This document shows, one piece after another, positions 8,795 through 17,464 of a stretch of DNA of 32,220 bases; position 1 is the first letter of the stretch; each line of letters starts with the position of its first letter. A program made the translations under genes and the position numbers. The notes below the pieces were generated by a model, which saw only the letters and a list, made by a program, of their open reading frames with translations, was not told the origin of the DNA and did no database searches. The stretch comes from Candidatus Omnitrophota bacterium. Its GTDB lineage: Bacteria > Omnitrophota > Gorgyraeia > Gygaellales > Profunditerraquicolaceae. Location of the stretch: positions 1-32,220 of the forward strand of contig JAPLLN010000045.1 of NCBI GenBank assembly GCA_026387475.1. The letters are read 5' to 3'.

Positions 8795-10996
8795 GTGAAA
8801 GAGAAAAGGCTTAATGAAGTTAAAGGAGTAATCCTTTTTGCTCTGGGGCTGATGGTGTTAGCCAGCCTCATCCGTTTTGACCGCCTTGACCTGGCATTCT
8901 ACACATCCCACCCCAATATCCCCGCCAAGAATTTCCTGGGTATTTTCGGAGCGTATCTCGGCGGAATAATCATATTTTTATTCGGCAGGCCTACGAGTTT
9001 TATCCTCCCGGTTTTAGTCCTGGCTTTAGGCGTAAAGTTTTTCCGTCAGCACGAGCCTTATTTAAGCATCCCGCGTATCCTGGGGATGCTTTTGCTTTTG
9101 TTATCCCTAAGCTCGCTCATCGGGATGTTCAATTTAAGCAACCAATACGTCAGATTTTATCTGTCGGGATTCTTCGGCGCTGCGATCTCAAGTTTTATTA
9201 CCAGCTATTTCAGCCGCTTAGGCGGTTTTATTATTTTTATCACCTTTATTATACTGTCACTTGCCCTGGTAACCGAGATCATGATCTCCTCTTTATTCAT
9301 GAACACGGTGGATAAGACTAAATCATTCTTCGGCTTACTCGCTCCTATCTTTAAACTCAAGAGAAGAGAGAAGGCTACTCCGGTTAAAATCAAACCGCTT
9401 GCGGTCAATGGTATCAAACCCGCGGTCATCCCTAAAAAAGAAGAATCGCTTGTTTCAGAACCGCAGGCATTAATTAAACCGAAAATTCAGATCAAGACTA
9501 AGCCCGCAGAACCGGCGCCCAAAGTAAGGCCGCAGGAATTAAAGATCGGCGATTATCATCTTCCGTCTCTGGATCTATTGGATACGCCTCCGCCGTTTGA
9601 AGCGCGCCAAATCAAGGATGACCTGGAGGCAACCGCCAGAATACTTGAAGAAACGCTGGAAGATTTCGGTATATCGGCTAAGGTCACGGATATCGAGCGC
9701 GGCCCGGTGATCACGCGCTATGAACTTGAACCTGCGCCGGGTGTTAAAGTAAATAGCATTGCCACTTTAAGCGACGATATCGCTTTAGCGATGAAAGCGC
9801 AGTCAGTAAGGATCATTGCGCCCATCCCCGGAAAAGGCAGGGTCGGCGTAGAAGTGCCGAATACGCAAGGCAGCTTTGTTTATTTGAAAGATGTGTTGGC
9901 CTCGAATGAATATCAGGGAGCTAAAACAGATCTCCCTCTGGCGTTAGGAAAAGATATCACCGGTAAATCCGTAGTCGCAGACCTTGACGATATGCCCCAT
10001 ATTTTGATCGCAGGGACTACGGGCTCGGGTAAGACTGTTTGTGTTAATTCGCTTATACTCTCGCTTCTTTATAAATTATCCCCTAATGACCTGAAGTTCC
10101 TGATGGTCGACCCGAAGATGGTCGAGCTTATGCCTTTTAACGGTCTGCCGCACATGCTCTGCCCCGTAGTCACTGACGCTAAAAAGGCGTCGGTTGCGCT
10201 TAACTGGGTGGTGAATGAAATGGAAGAGCGCTATCAATTGCTGGCCAAGGTGGGGGCGAGGAATATCGAGGCTTATAATGAAAAACAGGAGAAGCTTCCT
10301 TATATAATAGTGATCATCGATGAATTCGCGGATCTGATGACTGTTGCGCGCGATCAAATCGAAAACGCGATCACCCGCCTGGCGCAGTTATCCCGCGCGG
10401 TAGGCATTCATTTGATGCTGGCTACGCAAAGGCCTTCGGTCGATGTTATCACCGGCGTTATCAAGGCAAATCTGCCTGCCCGCGTATCTTTTAAGGTAGC
10501 CTCGAAAGTTGACTCCCGCACCGTGCTGGATATGAACGGCGCGGATAAATTATTAGGTAAGGGCGATATGTTATTTTTACGGCCCGGCGAAGAAAAATTG
10601 ATCCGTATTCAGGGTACACTTGTATCGGATAAAGAGATCGAAAAGGTGGTAAGTTTTATCAAGGCCCAGGCTGAACCGGTCTATGACGAAGAGATTCTGA
10701 AAGAACAGCAGAAGTCGCATATGGGCACCGGGGAAAAAGACGAATTTTATGATGAAGCGGTAAGGGTGATCATGGAGAGTAATCAGGCGTCGGTCTCAAT
10801 TTTGCAGAGGCGCATGCGGTTAGGTTATACCCGCGCTGCGCGTATCATCGACCAGATGGAATTAGAAGGCCTGGTCGGGCCGTTTGAAGGAAGTAAACCG
10901 CGCAGGATCATGGTAGACAGGACTCCGTGGCTTGAGAAGGCGGCGATGGGAGGAAAGATCCAGGAGCAGACAGGCGAGGAGGGCGCGGATGCATGA
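8795..10996 (+). CDS. ftsK: DNA translocase FtsK/SpoIIIE
   Basis: N-terminal TM region, Walker A 'IAGTTGSGKTVCVNSL', 'IIVIIDEFADLM', C-terminal gamma winged helix 'SVSILQRRMRLGYTRAARIIDQMELEGLVGP'; GTG start. Confidence 0.96.
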   Translation: MKEKRLNEVKGVILFALGLMVLASLIRFDRLDLAFYTSHPNIPAKNFLGIFGAYLGGIIIFLFGRPTSFILPVLVLALGVKFFRQHEPYLSIPRILGMLLLLLSLSSLIGMFNLSNQYVRFYLSGFFGAAISSFITSYFSRLGGFIIFITFIILSLALVTEIMISSLFMNTVDKTKSFFGLLAPIFKLKRREKATPVKIKPLAVNGIKPAVIPKKEESLVSEPQALIKPKIQIKTKPAEPAPKVRPQELKIGDYHLPSLDLLDTPPPFEARQIKDDLEATARILEETLEDFGISAKVTDIERGPVITRYELEPAPGVKVNSIATLSDDIALAMKAQSVRIIAPIPGKGRVGVEVPNTQGSFVYLKDVLASNEYQGAKTDLPLALGKDITGKSVVADLDDMPHILIAGTTGSGKTVCVNSLILSLLYKLSPNDLKFLMVDPKMVELMPFNGLPHMLCPVVTDAKKASVALNWVVNEMEERYQLLAKVGARNIEAYNEKQEKLPYIIVIIDEFADLMTVARDQIENAITRLAQLSRAVGIHLMLATQRPSVDVITGVIKANLPARVSFKVASKVDSRTVLDMNGADKLLGKGDMLFLRPGEEKLIRIQGTLVSDKEIEKVVSFIKAQAEPVYDEEILKEQQKSHMGTGEKDEFYDEAVRVIMESNQASVSILQRRMRLGYTRAARIIDQMELEGLVGPFEGSKPRRIMVDRTPWLEKAAMGGKIQEQTGEEGADA

Positions 10997-11768
10997 GGCC
11001 GGAGAAAAATTAAAAAAGATACGCCTGGCTAAAGGACTTACTCTCGAAGAAGTCCAGAAGAAGACCAAAATACACTTAAGCATTCTAAAGGCGATCGAAG
11101 GAGAGAGCCTGACGAATCTAAACCCGGTTTATTTAAAGGGATTTGTAAAAATTTACTGTAAATTTCTGGGGTTAGACCCTAAAGAGTGCATCCCCGATTA
11201 TCAGGATAATCCGCGGACTTTTAGCGTACATAAGGCCGAAGAAGAGCATACGCAACCTAAACCGATAGCGGAAATAAAGACTTCCTCGTCCAGGGGCCCG
11301 GCTTTTACCCTCCCGTTCGATCTGAAGAAGGCCATCGTAATTGTTTTAGTTGTCTTTGTAGCCGTATTTACTTTCTATAATCTGGGTAAATTTATTTCAA
11401 GCCGCAAAAAGGCTGAACCGGTCGCCGCAGCAACGGAAGCGCAGAAGCAAGGCACGCAGCCGGCTAAGGCGCCAATGAACACAACTCCGCAGGCCAAAGA
11501 ATTACCTTCGGTTGTAAGGCTTACCGTTATTGCCCGGGAAAATTGTATGGTCACAGTCAAGGTTGACGGCAAGGTCTTTCGTCAGGGCCTGATCGCCAAA
11601 GGGCGCTCCGACAGCTGGAAGGCTAAAGACAAAATAGAGTTGAGCGTTACCAATGCCGGCGGCGTTGAGCTGATCGTGAATTCGCAGCGTTTTCCTAATA
11701 TCGGCAAGAAGAAGCAGAAGATCAATAATATTATTATTGATAAGCAGGGCCTGCATATCCCGCGGTGA
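10989..11768 (+). CDS. RodZ-like HTH protein with single TM and C-terminal DUF4115-like domain
   Basis: 'MHEAGEKLKKIRLAKGLTLEEVQKKTKIHLSILKAIEGESLTNLNPVYLKGFVKIYCKFLGLDP' HTH_25; TM ~11335-11390; DUF4115-like tail. ATG 10989 preferred over 10932, which lies deep inside ftsK. Confidence 0.85.
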   Translation: MHEAGEKLKKIRLAKGLTLEEVQKKTKIHLSILKAIEGESLTNLNPVYLKGFVKIYCKFLGLDPKECIPDYQDNPRTFSVHKAEEEHTQPKPIAEIKTSSSRGPAFTLPFDLKKAIVIVLVVFVAVFTFYNLGKFISSRKKAEPVAAATEAQKQGTQPAKAPMNTTPQAKELPSVVRLTVIARENCMVTVKVDGKVFRQGLIAKGRSDSWKAKDKIELSVTNAGGVELIVNSQRFPNIGKKKQKINNIIIDKQGLHIPR

Positions 11769-13009
11769 AAAATAAAGTCGGAATATTAAGTTTAGGCTGC
11801 CCCAGGAACCTGGTGGACTCGGAAAATATCTTAGGCAGGCTTCTGCTTAAGGGGCACGCGATCGTGGATATGGATAAGGCGGACGTAGGTATCGTCAATA
11901 CCTGCGCCTTTATCGACGAGGCTAAACGCGAATCGATCGACGCGATTTTGGACCTGATCCGGTTAAAGAAGTCCGGAAAATTAAAGAAGGTCATTGTTTA
12001 CGGCTGCTTGAGCCAGCGTTATAAAGAAGAGCTGAAAAAAGAGCTCCCCGAGGTCGACGCCTTTATCGGCAAGGTTTCTCTGAATCACGAAGTAAAAAGA
12101 TATCCGATCACCCCTAAGCATTTTGCTTATCTTAAAGTCTGCGAAGGGTGTATTAACAGCTGCAGCTACTGCGTAATACCCAAGATAAAAGGTAAGTTTG
12201 TGAGTCTCGAAGAAGAAGCGATCTTAAAAAAGGTAGCCAAATTCAGCGCAGAAAAATTATCGGAGCTGAATATCATCGGCCAGGATATCACCGGCTACGG
12301 GGTTGATATCTGCGGCAAGCCGGAGTTAGCGGCGATATTAAAAAAGATCGTGCGTCAGGCAAAGAATATACGCTGGATAAGGCTTTTATATTTACATCCC
12401 GACCGCGTAGGGGATGATTTGTTGGAGTTGATTAGGGTTGAACCGAAGCTCTGTAAATATATCGATCTGCCTATTCAGCATATCAATAACCGCATATTGA
12501 AATTGATGAACCGGAGCACCGGCAGGGTTGAAATCGAAAAGCTGATCAAAAAGGTAAGAAAAAGTATCCCCGGTGTGGCGATCCGCACTTCGGTGATAAC
12601 AGGCTTCCCCACTGAAACGGAGCAGGAATTTAAAGAGCTTCTGGATTTCATCAAAGAGGCAAAGTTCGACCGGCTGGGCGCTTTTACTTATTCTGCCGAA
12701 GAAGGGACTCGAGCTTTTGGCCTTAAACCGCAGGTGCCTGATGAGGTAAAGCGTGAGAGATTTGACAGGATTATGACGGCGCAGCAGGAGGTCTCTGTTG
12801 ATAATAACCGTAGATTGTTAGGCAAGACCATGGAGGTCCTGATCGACGAAAAAGGCGAGGGAACTTACCTGGGGCGCACCCAGTCTGACGCGCCGGAAGT
12901 CGACGGCATGGTTTACGTAAACTCCGGCCGCAAGCTTAAGCCCGGAGATTTTGTAAAAGTAAAAATAACCGATACCCTTGAATACGACCTTGTAGGAGAA
13001 AACCTATGA
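11765..13009 (+). CDS. rimO: Ribosomal protein S12 methylthiotransferase RimO
   Basis: 'VGILSLGCPRNLVDSENILGRL', radical SAM 'CEGCINSCSYCVIPKIKGK', C-terminal TRAM-like domain; GTG start overlapping upstream TGA. Confidence 0.95.
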   Translation: MKNKVGILSLGCPRNLVDSENILGRLLLKGHAIVDMDKADVGIVNTCAFIDEAKRESIDAILDLIRLKKSGKLKKVIVYGCLSQRYKEELKKELPEVDAFIGKVSLNHEVKRYPITPKHFAYLKVCEGCINSCSYCVIPKIKGKFVSLEEEAILKKVAKFSAEKLSELNIIGQDITGYGVDICGKPELAAILKKIVRQAKNIRWIRLLYLHPDRVGDDLLELIRVEPKLCKYIDLPIQHINNRILKLMNRSTGRVEIEKLIKKVRKSIPGVAIRTSVITGFPTETEQEFKELLDFIKEAKFDRLGAFTYSAEEGTRAFGLKPQVPDEVKRERFDRIMTAQQEVSVDNNRRLLGKTMEVLIDEKGEGTYLGRTQSDAPEVDGMVYVNSGRKLKPGDFVKVKITDTLEYDLVGENL

Positions 13010-13584
13010 ATATCGCCAATAGATTGACCATGTTCAGGATCCTGATCACATTTGTGTTTATGTTCTTTTTATTTTGCCATGGGCTCTGGTTTAAGGTATT
13101 GAGCCTCGTGCTCTTTATCGCTGCCGCGCTCTCGGATTTTCTCGACGGGTTTATCGCGCAGAAGATGAATATGATCACCGACTTCGGCCGGCTGATGGAC
13201 CCGATCGCGGATAAAATACTCGTCCTCGCGGCATTCGCAGCTTTTGTCCAGATGCAGCTAATTGACGCCTGGATGTTCGTGATCATTGTCTCGCGGGAAA
13301 TTTTGATCACATCGCTGCGCTTATTCGCTTTGAATAAGGGTAAGATATTATCTGCGACCCGCGCGGGAAAACATAAGACCGTATCCCAGATGCTGGTCAT
13401 ATTTCTCATCCTCGTGTTTATCGTCTCAAAGGAAGTGATGCTCGCCTATTTCACCTGGAACCCGGCGTGGGAGAAGATATTTCAGCAGAGCATTTATGTC
13501 TTGATGCTTCTGACTGTGGCGCTTACGCTTTATTCCGGCCTCTCGTACCTTTGGGATAACCGCAAGATCATCACCCATTTATAA
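13006..13584 (+). CDS. pgsA: CDP-diacylglycerol--glycerol-3-phosphate 3-phosphatidyltransferase
   Basis: 'NIANRLTMFRILITF', CDP-alcohol motif 'SDFLDGFIAQKMNMITDFGRLMDPIADKI'; ATGA overlap with rimO. Confidence 0.95.
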   Translation: MNIANRLTMFRILITFVFMFFLFCHGLWFKVLSLVLFIAAALSDFLDGFIAQKMNMITDFGRLMDPIADKILVLAAFAAFVQMQLIDAWMFVIIVSREILITSLRLFALNKGKILSATRAGKHKTVSQMLVIFLILVFIVSKEVMLAYFTWNPAWEKIFQQSIYVLMLLTVALTLYSGLSYLWDNRKIITHL

Positions 13585-13589
13585 TTCCG

Positions 13590-14057
13590 ATGAAGATCAA
13601 AGAACAGGTTATTAAAACGCTTAGCACTTTTTTTGGCGTTGGTTTCCTGCCGCTTATGCCCGGGACATTCGCCAGCCTTGCCGGGCTATTGATCTATTTC
13701 CTGGTCAAGGATAACCTCGCAGTTTATATTTTAGTCACTGTCTTGCTGGTTGGTTTGGGTTTTTTGGTCTCGGGTGCAGCGGAAGGAATATTCAAGAAGA
13801 AAGACCCGAGTTATGTCGTCATTGACGAAGTCGCGGGGATGCTGTTAAGCCTTTTATTTATTCCTTATGATATCAAGTGGGTGATCGCCGCGTTTTTGAT
13901 TTTCCGCGCTCTTGATACAATGAAGCCGTATCCTGCCGGACAGATCCAGGAAGTAAAAGGAAGTGCGGGGATAATGCTTGATGATATTATTGCCGCGGTC
14001 TATACAAATATTTTGCTTCAGGTAGTGGTGAGAATACCTTCTTTCAGGGGTTCGTAG
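13590..14057 (+). CDS. pgpA: Phosphatidylglycerophosphatase A
   Basis: 'GVGFLPLMPGTFASLAGL', 'DPSYVVIDEVAGMLLSLLFIPYDIKWVIAAFLIFRALDTMKPYPAGQIQEVKGSAGIMLDDIIAAVY'. Confidence 0.95.
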   Translation: MKIKEQVIKTLSTFFGVGFLPLMPGTFASLAGLLIYFLVKDNLAVYILVTVLLVGLGFLVSGAAEGIFKKKDPSYVVIDEVAGMLLSLLFIPYDIKWVIAAFLIFRALDTMKPYPAGQIQEVKGSAGIMLDDIIAAVYTNILLQVVVRIPSFRGS

Positions 14058-14590
14058 GACGGGCCTTTTGAAGAGAGAGTGCTTTTGAATAAAGTTATTT
14101 TGGTTGCCGTAAATTCCCCGTGATCCGGCTTGAAATTTTCCTGCCTCTTTTTTAATTCTTCAATTAAAATTGCGCGGTTAAGCGCAGAGCGCGTTCTCCC
14201 GATGGTGATGTGAGAGGAGAAGGCGCGGTCTTCTTTGGGAATGCCGAGTTTCCGGAGTTTTTCTTCCAGGGCCTGGGCAATTTTTTTAGTTTCTTTGTCT
14301 CCGGAATCAATACCTACCCAGATAACCCGTAAGTGTTCTATTTTAGGAAATGCGCCCAGTTCGTTGATGTTTATTCTATAGGGTGAGTTTTCTCTGGCAA
14401 CTTCATCTATGATGAGATTTATCTTTTGCAGTTGTTCGTCGTTGATCTCGCCGAGGAATTTGAGGGTAAGGTGTATATTCTGTGACTCGACCCATTTTAC
14501 ATCTGCGCCGGTCTTCTTAAGTTGATCCTGTAAGCGCGCTAATGCGTCTTTCGTTTCTTGAGGTAATTCAATGGCTATGAATGCTCGCAT
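14018..14590 (-). CDS. thpR: RNA 2',3'-cyclic phosphodiesterase (LigT-like)
   Basis: 'MRAFIAIELPQETKDAL', two HxTx motifs (HLTLKFLGE; HITIGRTRS). Confidence 0.93.
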   Translation of the reverse strand: MRAFIAIELPQETKDALARLQDQLKKTGADVKWVESQNIHLTLKFLGEINDEQLQKINLIIDEVARENSPYRININELGAFPKIEHLRVIWVGIDSGDKETKKIAQALEEKLRKLGIPKEDRAFSSHITIGRTRSALNRAILIEELKKRQENFKPDHGEFTATKITLFKSTLSSKGPSYEPLKEGILTTT

Positions 14591-15044
14591 TTAATAATTG
14601 CAATGCTTTTAGGGCGGATTGCGTGCGAATCGCCGAGCGGCTGCCGCGCAATTGTAAGCGCCTGCAGGTAGTTTTCTTAGAAGTAGCTATGGCGATGTAA
14701 ACTGTGCCGATTGGCTTGGTAGTGGTGGCGCCGGAGGGGCCGGCGATGCCGGTGATCCCGATCCCAAAGTCAGCTCTGGCGATTCTTCTTGCTGATTGCG
14801 CCATTTTGGACGCAACTTCTGCGGATACCGCGCCTTTATGTCCAATCAGGCTGGCAGGGATCTTAAGAAGTTTTGTTTTGGCGTAGTTGCTATAGGCGAC
14901 AATGCCTAATAATAGGTAAGCAGAGCTGCCGGAGAGGCTGGAGAGCATTCCGGAGAGGAGGCCGCCGGTGCAAGATTCGGCGACAGCCACGGTCTTGCGG
15001 CTTTTAAGCAGGGCTGAATGTACTTGCTTTGCAATATTTTGCAT
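14568..15044 (-). CDS. pncC: CinA C-terminal domain / nicotinamide-nucleotide amidohydrolase
   Basis: 'TVAVAESCTGGLLSGMLSSLSGSSAYLLLGIVAYSNYAKTKLL', 'FGIGITGIAGPSGATTTKPIGTVYIAIAT'. Confidence 0.93.
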   Translation of the reverse strand: MQNIAKQVHSALLKSRKTVAVAESCTGGLLSGMLSSLSGSSAYLLLGIVAYSNYAKTKLLKIPASLIGHKGAVSAEVASKMAQSARRIARADFGIGITGIAGPSGATTTKPIGTVYIAIATSKKTTCRRLQLRGSRSAIRTQSALKALQLLNASIHSH

Positions 15045-15077
15045 GATTTTATTCTATTATAAGCACAAATTAGGCTC

Positions 15078-15105
15078 TTGACAAGCCCAGATTTCGTGTT
15101 ATATT
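15078..15105 (+). promoter_or_regulatory. Sigma70-like promoter of the riboflavin operon
   Basis: TTGACA (15078-15083), 16-nt spacer, TATATT (15100-15105), about 10 nt before the first riboswitch stem. Confidence 0.75.
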
Positions 15106-15114
15106 AATACCTGT

Positions 15115-15238
15115 TAATCTTCGGGGCAGGGTGAGATTCCCGACCGGCGGTTAAGCCCGCGAGTTCCGGTATAATACCGGGACATGATCTGGTCACATTC
15201 CAGAGCCGATAGTAAAGTCTAGATGAGAGGAGATTAAT
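15115..15238 (+). ncRNA. FMN riboswitch (RFN element)
   Basis: Conserved RFN blocks GGGGCAGGGTGAGATTCCCGACCGGCGG, AAGCCCGCGAG, GATCTGGTCACATTCCAGAGCCGATAGT, AGTCTAGATGAGAGGAG; P1 TTAATCT/AGATTAA. Confidence 0.97.
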
Positions 15239-15247
15239 ATTCTATGA

Positions 15248-15276
15248 CCCGAAGATTCTGTCTTCGGGTTTCTTTA
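15248..15276 (+). terminator. Riboswitch-associated intrinsic terminator
   Basis: CCCGAAGA-ttctg-TCTTCGGG hairpin (15248-15255 / 15261-15268) followed by TTTCTTTA. Confidence 0.9.
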
Positions 15277-15294
15277 TTTGGAGCACTTTAATCT

Positions 15295-16506
15295 ATGTTT
15301 AACTCAATTCCAGAGATATTAGAAAATTTAAAAGCCGGTAAAATGGTCATCGTGGTCGATGACGAAGACCGCGAGAACGAGGGCGACCTGATAATCGCTG
15401 CTTCCGCCGTGCGTCCGGAGCATATTAATTTCATGGCTAAATTCGGCCGCGGGCTGATCTGCATCCCCATGGAAGAAGAGCGGCTTAGGGAATTAGATTT
15501 GGAGCCTATGTTAAAAAATACACTCACGCACAGCAAGGACGACCCTTTTAAAACCGCCTGGATGATCTCCGTTGACGCGGCAAGAGGGATTACTACGGGA
15601 ATATCCGCGCATGACCGGTCAAGGACCATTGAAGCCTTGGTCAATCCTGCTTCCAAGCCCGAAGACCTGATCCGGCCCGGGCATATTTTTCCGCTGCGCG
15701 CGCGTAAAGGCGGGGTCTTAGTCAGGGCAGGGCATACCGAGGCCAGCGTTGATTTTATGAAGCTCGCCGGGCTAAATGCGGCCGGCGTTATCTGCGAGAT
15801 CATGAATGACGACGGGACCATGGCGCGCCTTCCGCAATTACTGGATTTTTCCAAAAAACATAATCTTAAGATCTGCTCCATTACTAATCTTATCGAATAC
15901 CGCAGGCGCTCGGAAAAATTGATCGAGCGCGTCACCGAAACAGAACTTCCCACCGAATTCGGAAAATTTAAATTAATACTCTATCGGGACCTGACCAATA
16001 GCAAAACTCATTTAGCCCTGGTCAAGGGCGAGGCTAAGAATGACCCGGCTTTGGTGCGCGTGCATTCCGAATGCCTGACCGGAGACGTTTTTGGTTCGCT
16101 TCGCTGCGACTGCGGCCGGCAACTTAAAAAGGCGATGGAGATAATCGATAAAGAAAAGTCCGGAGTGATCCTGTATATGAATCAGGAGGGCCGCGGCATA
16201 GGGCTTACGGATAAAATCCGCGCGTATAATCTTCAGGATAAGGGCATGGATACGGTCGAGGCGAATGTCGCCCTGGGGCATAAGGCGGATCTAAGGAATT
16301 ACGGGATAGGCGCGCAGATGCTCGTAGACCTGGGGATCAAGAATATCCGCTTGTTGACTAATAATCCGCGTAAGATCGTCGGTTTAGAGGGTTATGGCCT
16401 GAAAGTCATCGAGAGGGTCCCGCTTGAGATCGAGCCGAACCCGGCGAACTATAACTATTTGAAGGCCAAGAAAGAAAAGCTGGGACACAATCTGAATATA
16501 GAATAA
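15295..16506 (+). CDS. ribBA: Bifunctional 3,4-dihydroxy-2-butanone-4-phosphate synthase / GTP cyclohydrolase II
   Basis: RibB 'VIVVDDEDRENEGDLIIAA..', RibA 'VRVHSECLTGDVFGSLRCDCGRQL', 'NQEGRGIGL'. Confidence 0.97.
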   Translation: MFNSIPEILENLKAGKMVIVVDDEDRENEGDLIIAASAVRPEHINFMAKFGRGLICIPMEEERLRELDLEPMLKNTLTHSKDDPFKTAWMISVDAARGITTGISAHDRSRTIEALVNPASKPEDLIRPGHIFPLRARKGGVLVRAGHTEASVDFMKLAGLNAAGVICEIMNDDGTMARLPQLLDFSKKHNLKICSITNLIEYRRRSEKLIERVTETELPTEFGKFKLILYRDLTNSKTHLALVKGEAKNDPALVRVHSECLTGDVFGSLRCDCGRQLKKAMEIIDKEKSGVILYMNQEGRGIGLTDKIRAYNLQDKGMDTVEANVALGHKADLRNYGIGAQMLVDLGIKNIRLLTNNPRKIVGLEGYGLKVIERVPLEIEPNPANYNYLKAKKEKLGHNLNIE

Positions 16507-16511
16507 GAAAA

Positions 16512-16567
16512 GATCCTTCGCTTACGCTCAGGATCAATTTTCCGAGCCGTAAGTGAGGGAAAATTGA
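16512..16567. repeat. Compound palindrome upstream of ribH
   Basis: GATCCT/AGGATC (16512-16517/16530-16535) and TCAATTTTCC/GGAAAATTGA (16534-16543/16558-16567), plus a longer alternative stem between 16515-16529 and 16544-16559. Confidence 0.75.
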
Positions 16568-16576
16568 GGAGGGAAC

Positions 16577-17044
16577 ATGGCAAAGGTAACAGAAGGAAAT
16601 ATGATAGCAAAGGGAAAGAAATTCGCGATAGTAGCGTCGCGTTTCAATGATTTTATTACCAAGGAACTCATCTCCGGCTGCACGGATACCCTGGTAAGGC
16701 ACGGCGCGGATGATAAGGATATTACCGTTGCATTGGTTCCCGGGGCTTTTGAGATCCCGGTCGTCGCGCAGAGATTAGCCAAGTCAAAAGATGTCGACGC
16801 GGTAATTTGTTTAGGCACGGTAATACGCGGTTCGACCCCGCATTTTGATTATATCGCCGCGGAAGTGGCTAAAGGGATCTCTAAGGTCTCTTTGGATTCC
16901 GGCGTGCCGGTAGTCTTTGGCGTGATCACCGCCGATACTATCGAACAGGCAATTGAGCGCGCGGGCACTAAAGACGGGAACAAAGGGAGAGACGCGGCGC
17001 TGACCGCTATTGAAATGTCAAATCTGTTAAACCAGATCAAATAA
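16577..17044 (+). CDS. ribH: 6,7-dimethyl-8-ribityllumazine synthase
   Basis: '[24 protein letters not shown]', '[15 protein letters not shown]', '[27 protein letters not shown]'. Confidence 0.97.
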   Translation: MAKVTEGNMIAKGKKFAIVASRFNDFITKELISGCTDTLVRHGADDKDITVALVPGAFEIPVVAQRLAKSKDVDAVICLGTVIRGSTPHFDYIAAEVAKGISKVSLDSGVPVVFGVITADTIEQAIERAGTKDGNKGRDAALTAIEMSNLLNQIK

Positions 17045-17047
17045 TCC

Positions 17048-17464
17048 ATGCGTAAACGCACAAGAGCCAGGGAATTTGCCCTGCAGATACTTTATCAGCT
17101 GGATATCACCAAGGAAGCGCCTGTTGCGGCCTTAGATAATTTTTGGGGAACGCACGTTGAAGAAGAGGTGGGGGATGATTTGAAGGCCTTTACCGCGGAA
17201 TTAGTCAAAGGGACCCTGGAGAATGCCGAGGCAATCGATGCAAGCATCACTAAGTTTGCCGCGAACTGGCATTTGAAGCGCATGGCAGTTGTAGACAGGA
17301 ATATTTTGCGTATGGGTTGTTTTGAACTTATGTTCCGGGAAGATATCCCGCCTAAGGTAGCTATTAATGAAGGTGTCGAATTAGCTAAAAAATATTCGGG
17401 AATTGAGGCGGGAAAGTTTGTCAATGCCATCCTCGATAAAGTGAAGCTGGAAAAGGGAAAATGA
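17048..17464 (+). CDS. nusB: Transcription antitermination factor NusB
   Basis: 'RKRTRAREFALQILYQLDI', 'VVDRNILRMGCFELMFREDIPPKVAINEGVELAKKYSGIEAGKFVNAILDKV'. Confidence 0.96.
   Translation: MRKRTRAREFALQILYQLDITKEAPVAALDNFWGTHVEEEVGDDLKAFTAELVKGTLENAEAIDASITKFAANWHLKRMAVVDRNILRMGCFELMFREDIPPKVAINEGVELAKKYSGIEAGKFVNAILDKVKLEKGK

Noticed and set aside
10932-11768. RodZ-like gene starting at 10932
   Set aside because: This start lies deep within ftsK and adds the non-homologous MRRRRWEERSRSRQARRAR; ATG 10989 begins at the natural HTH start.
15288-15953. 221-aa minus-strand ORF
   Set aside because: Fully antisense to the well-supported ribB domain; low-complexity Ser/Arg-rich shadow translation, no family resemblance.
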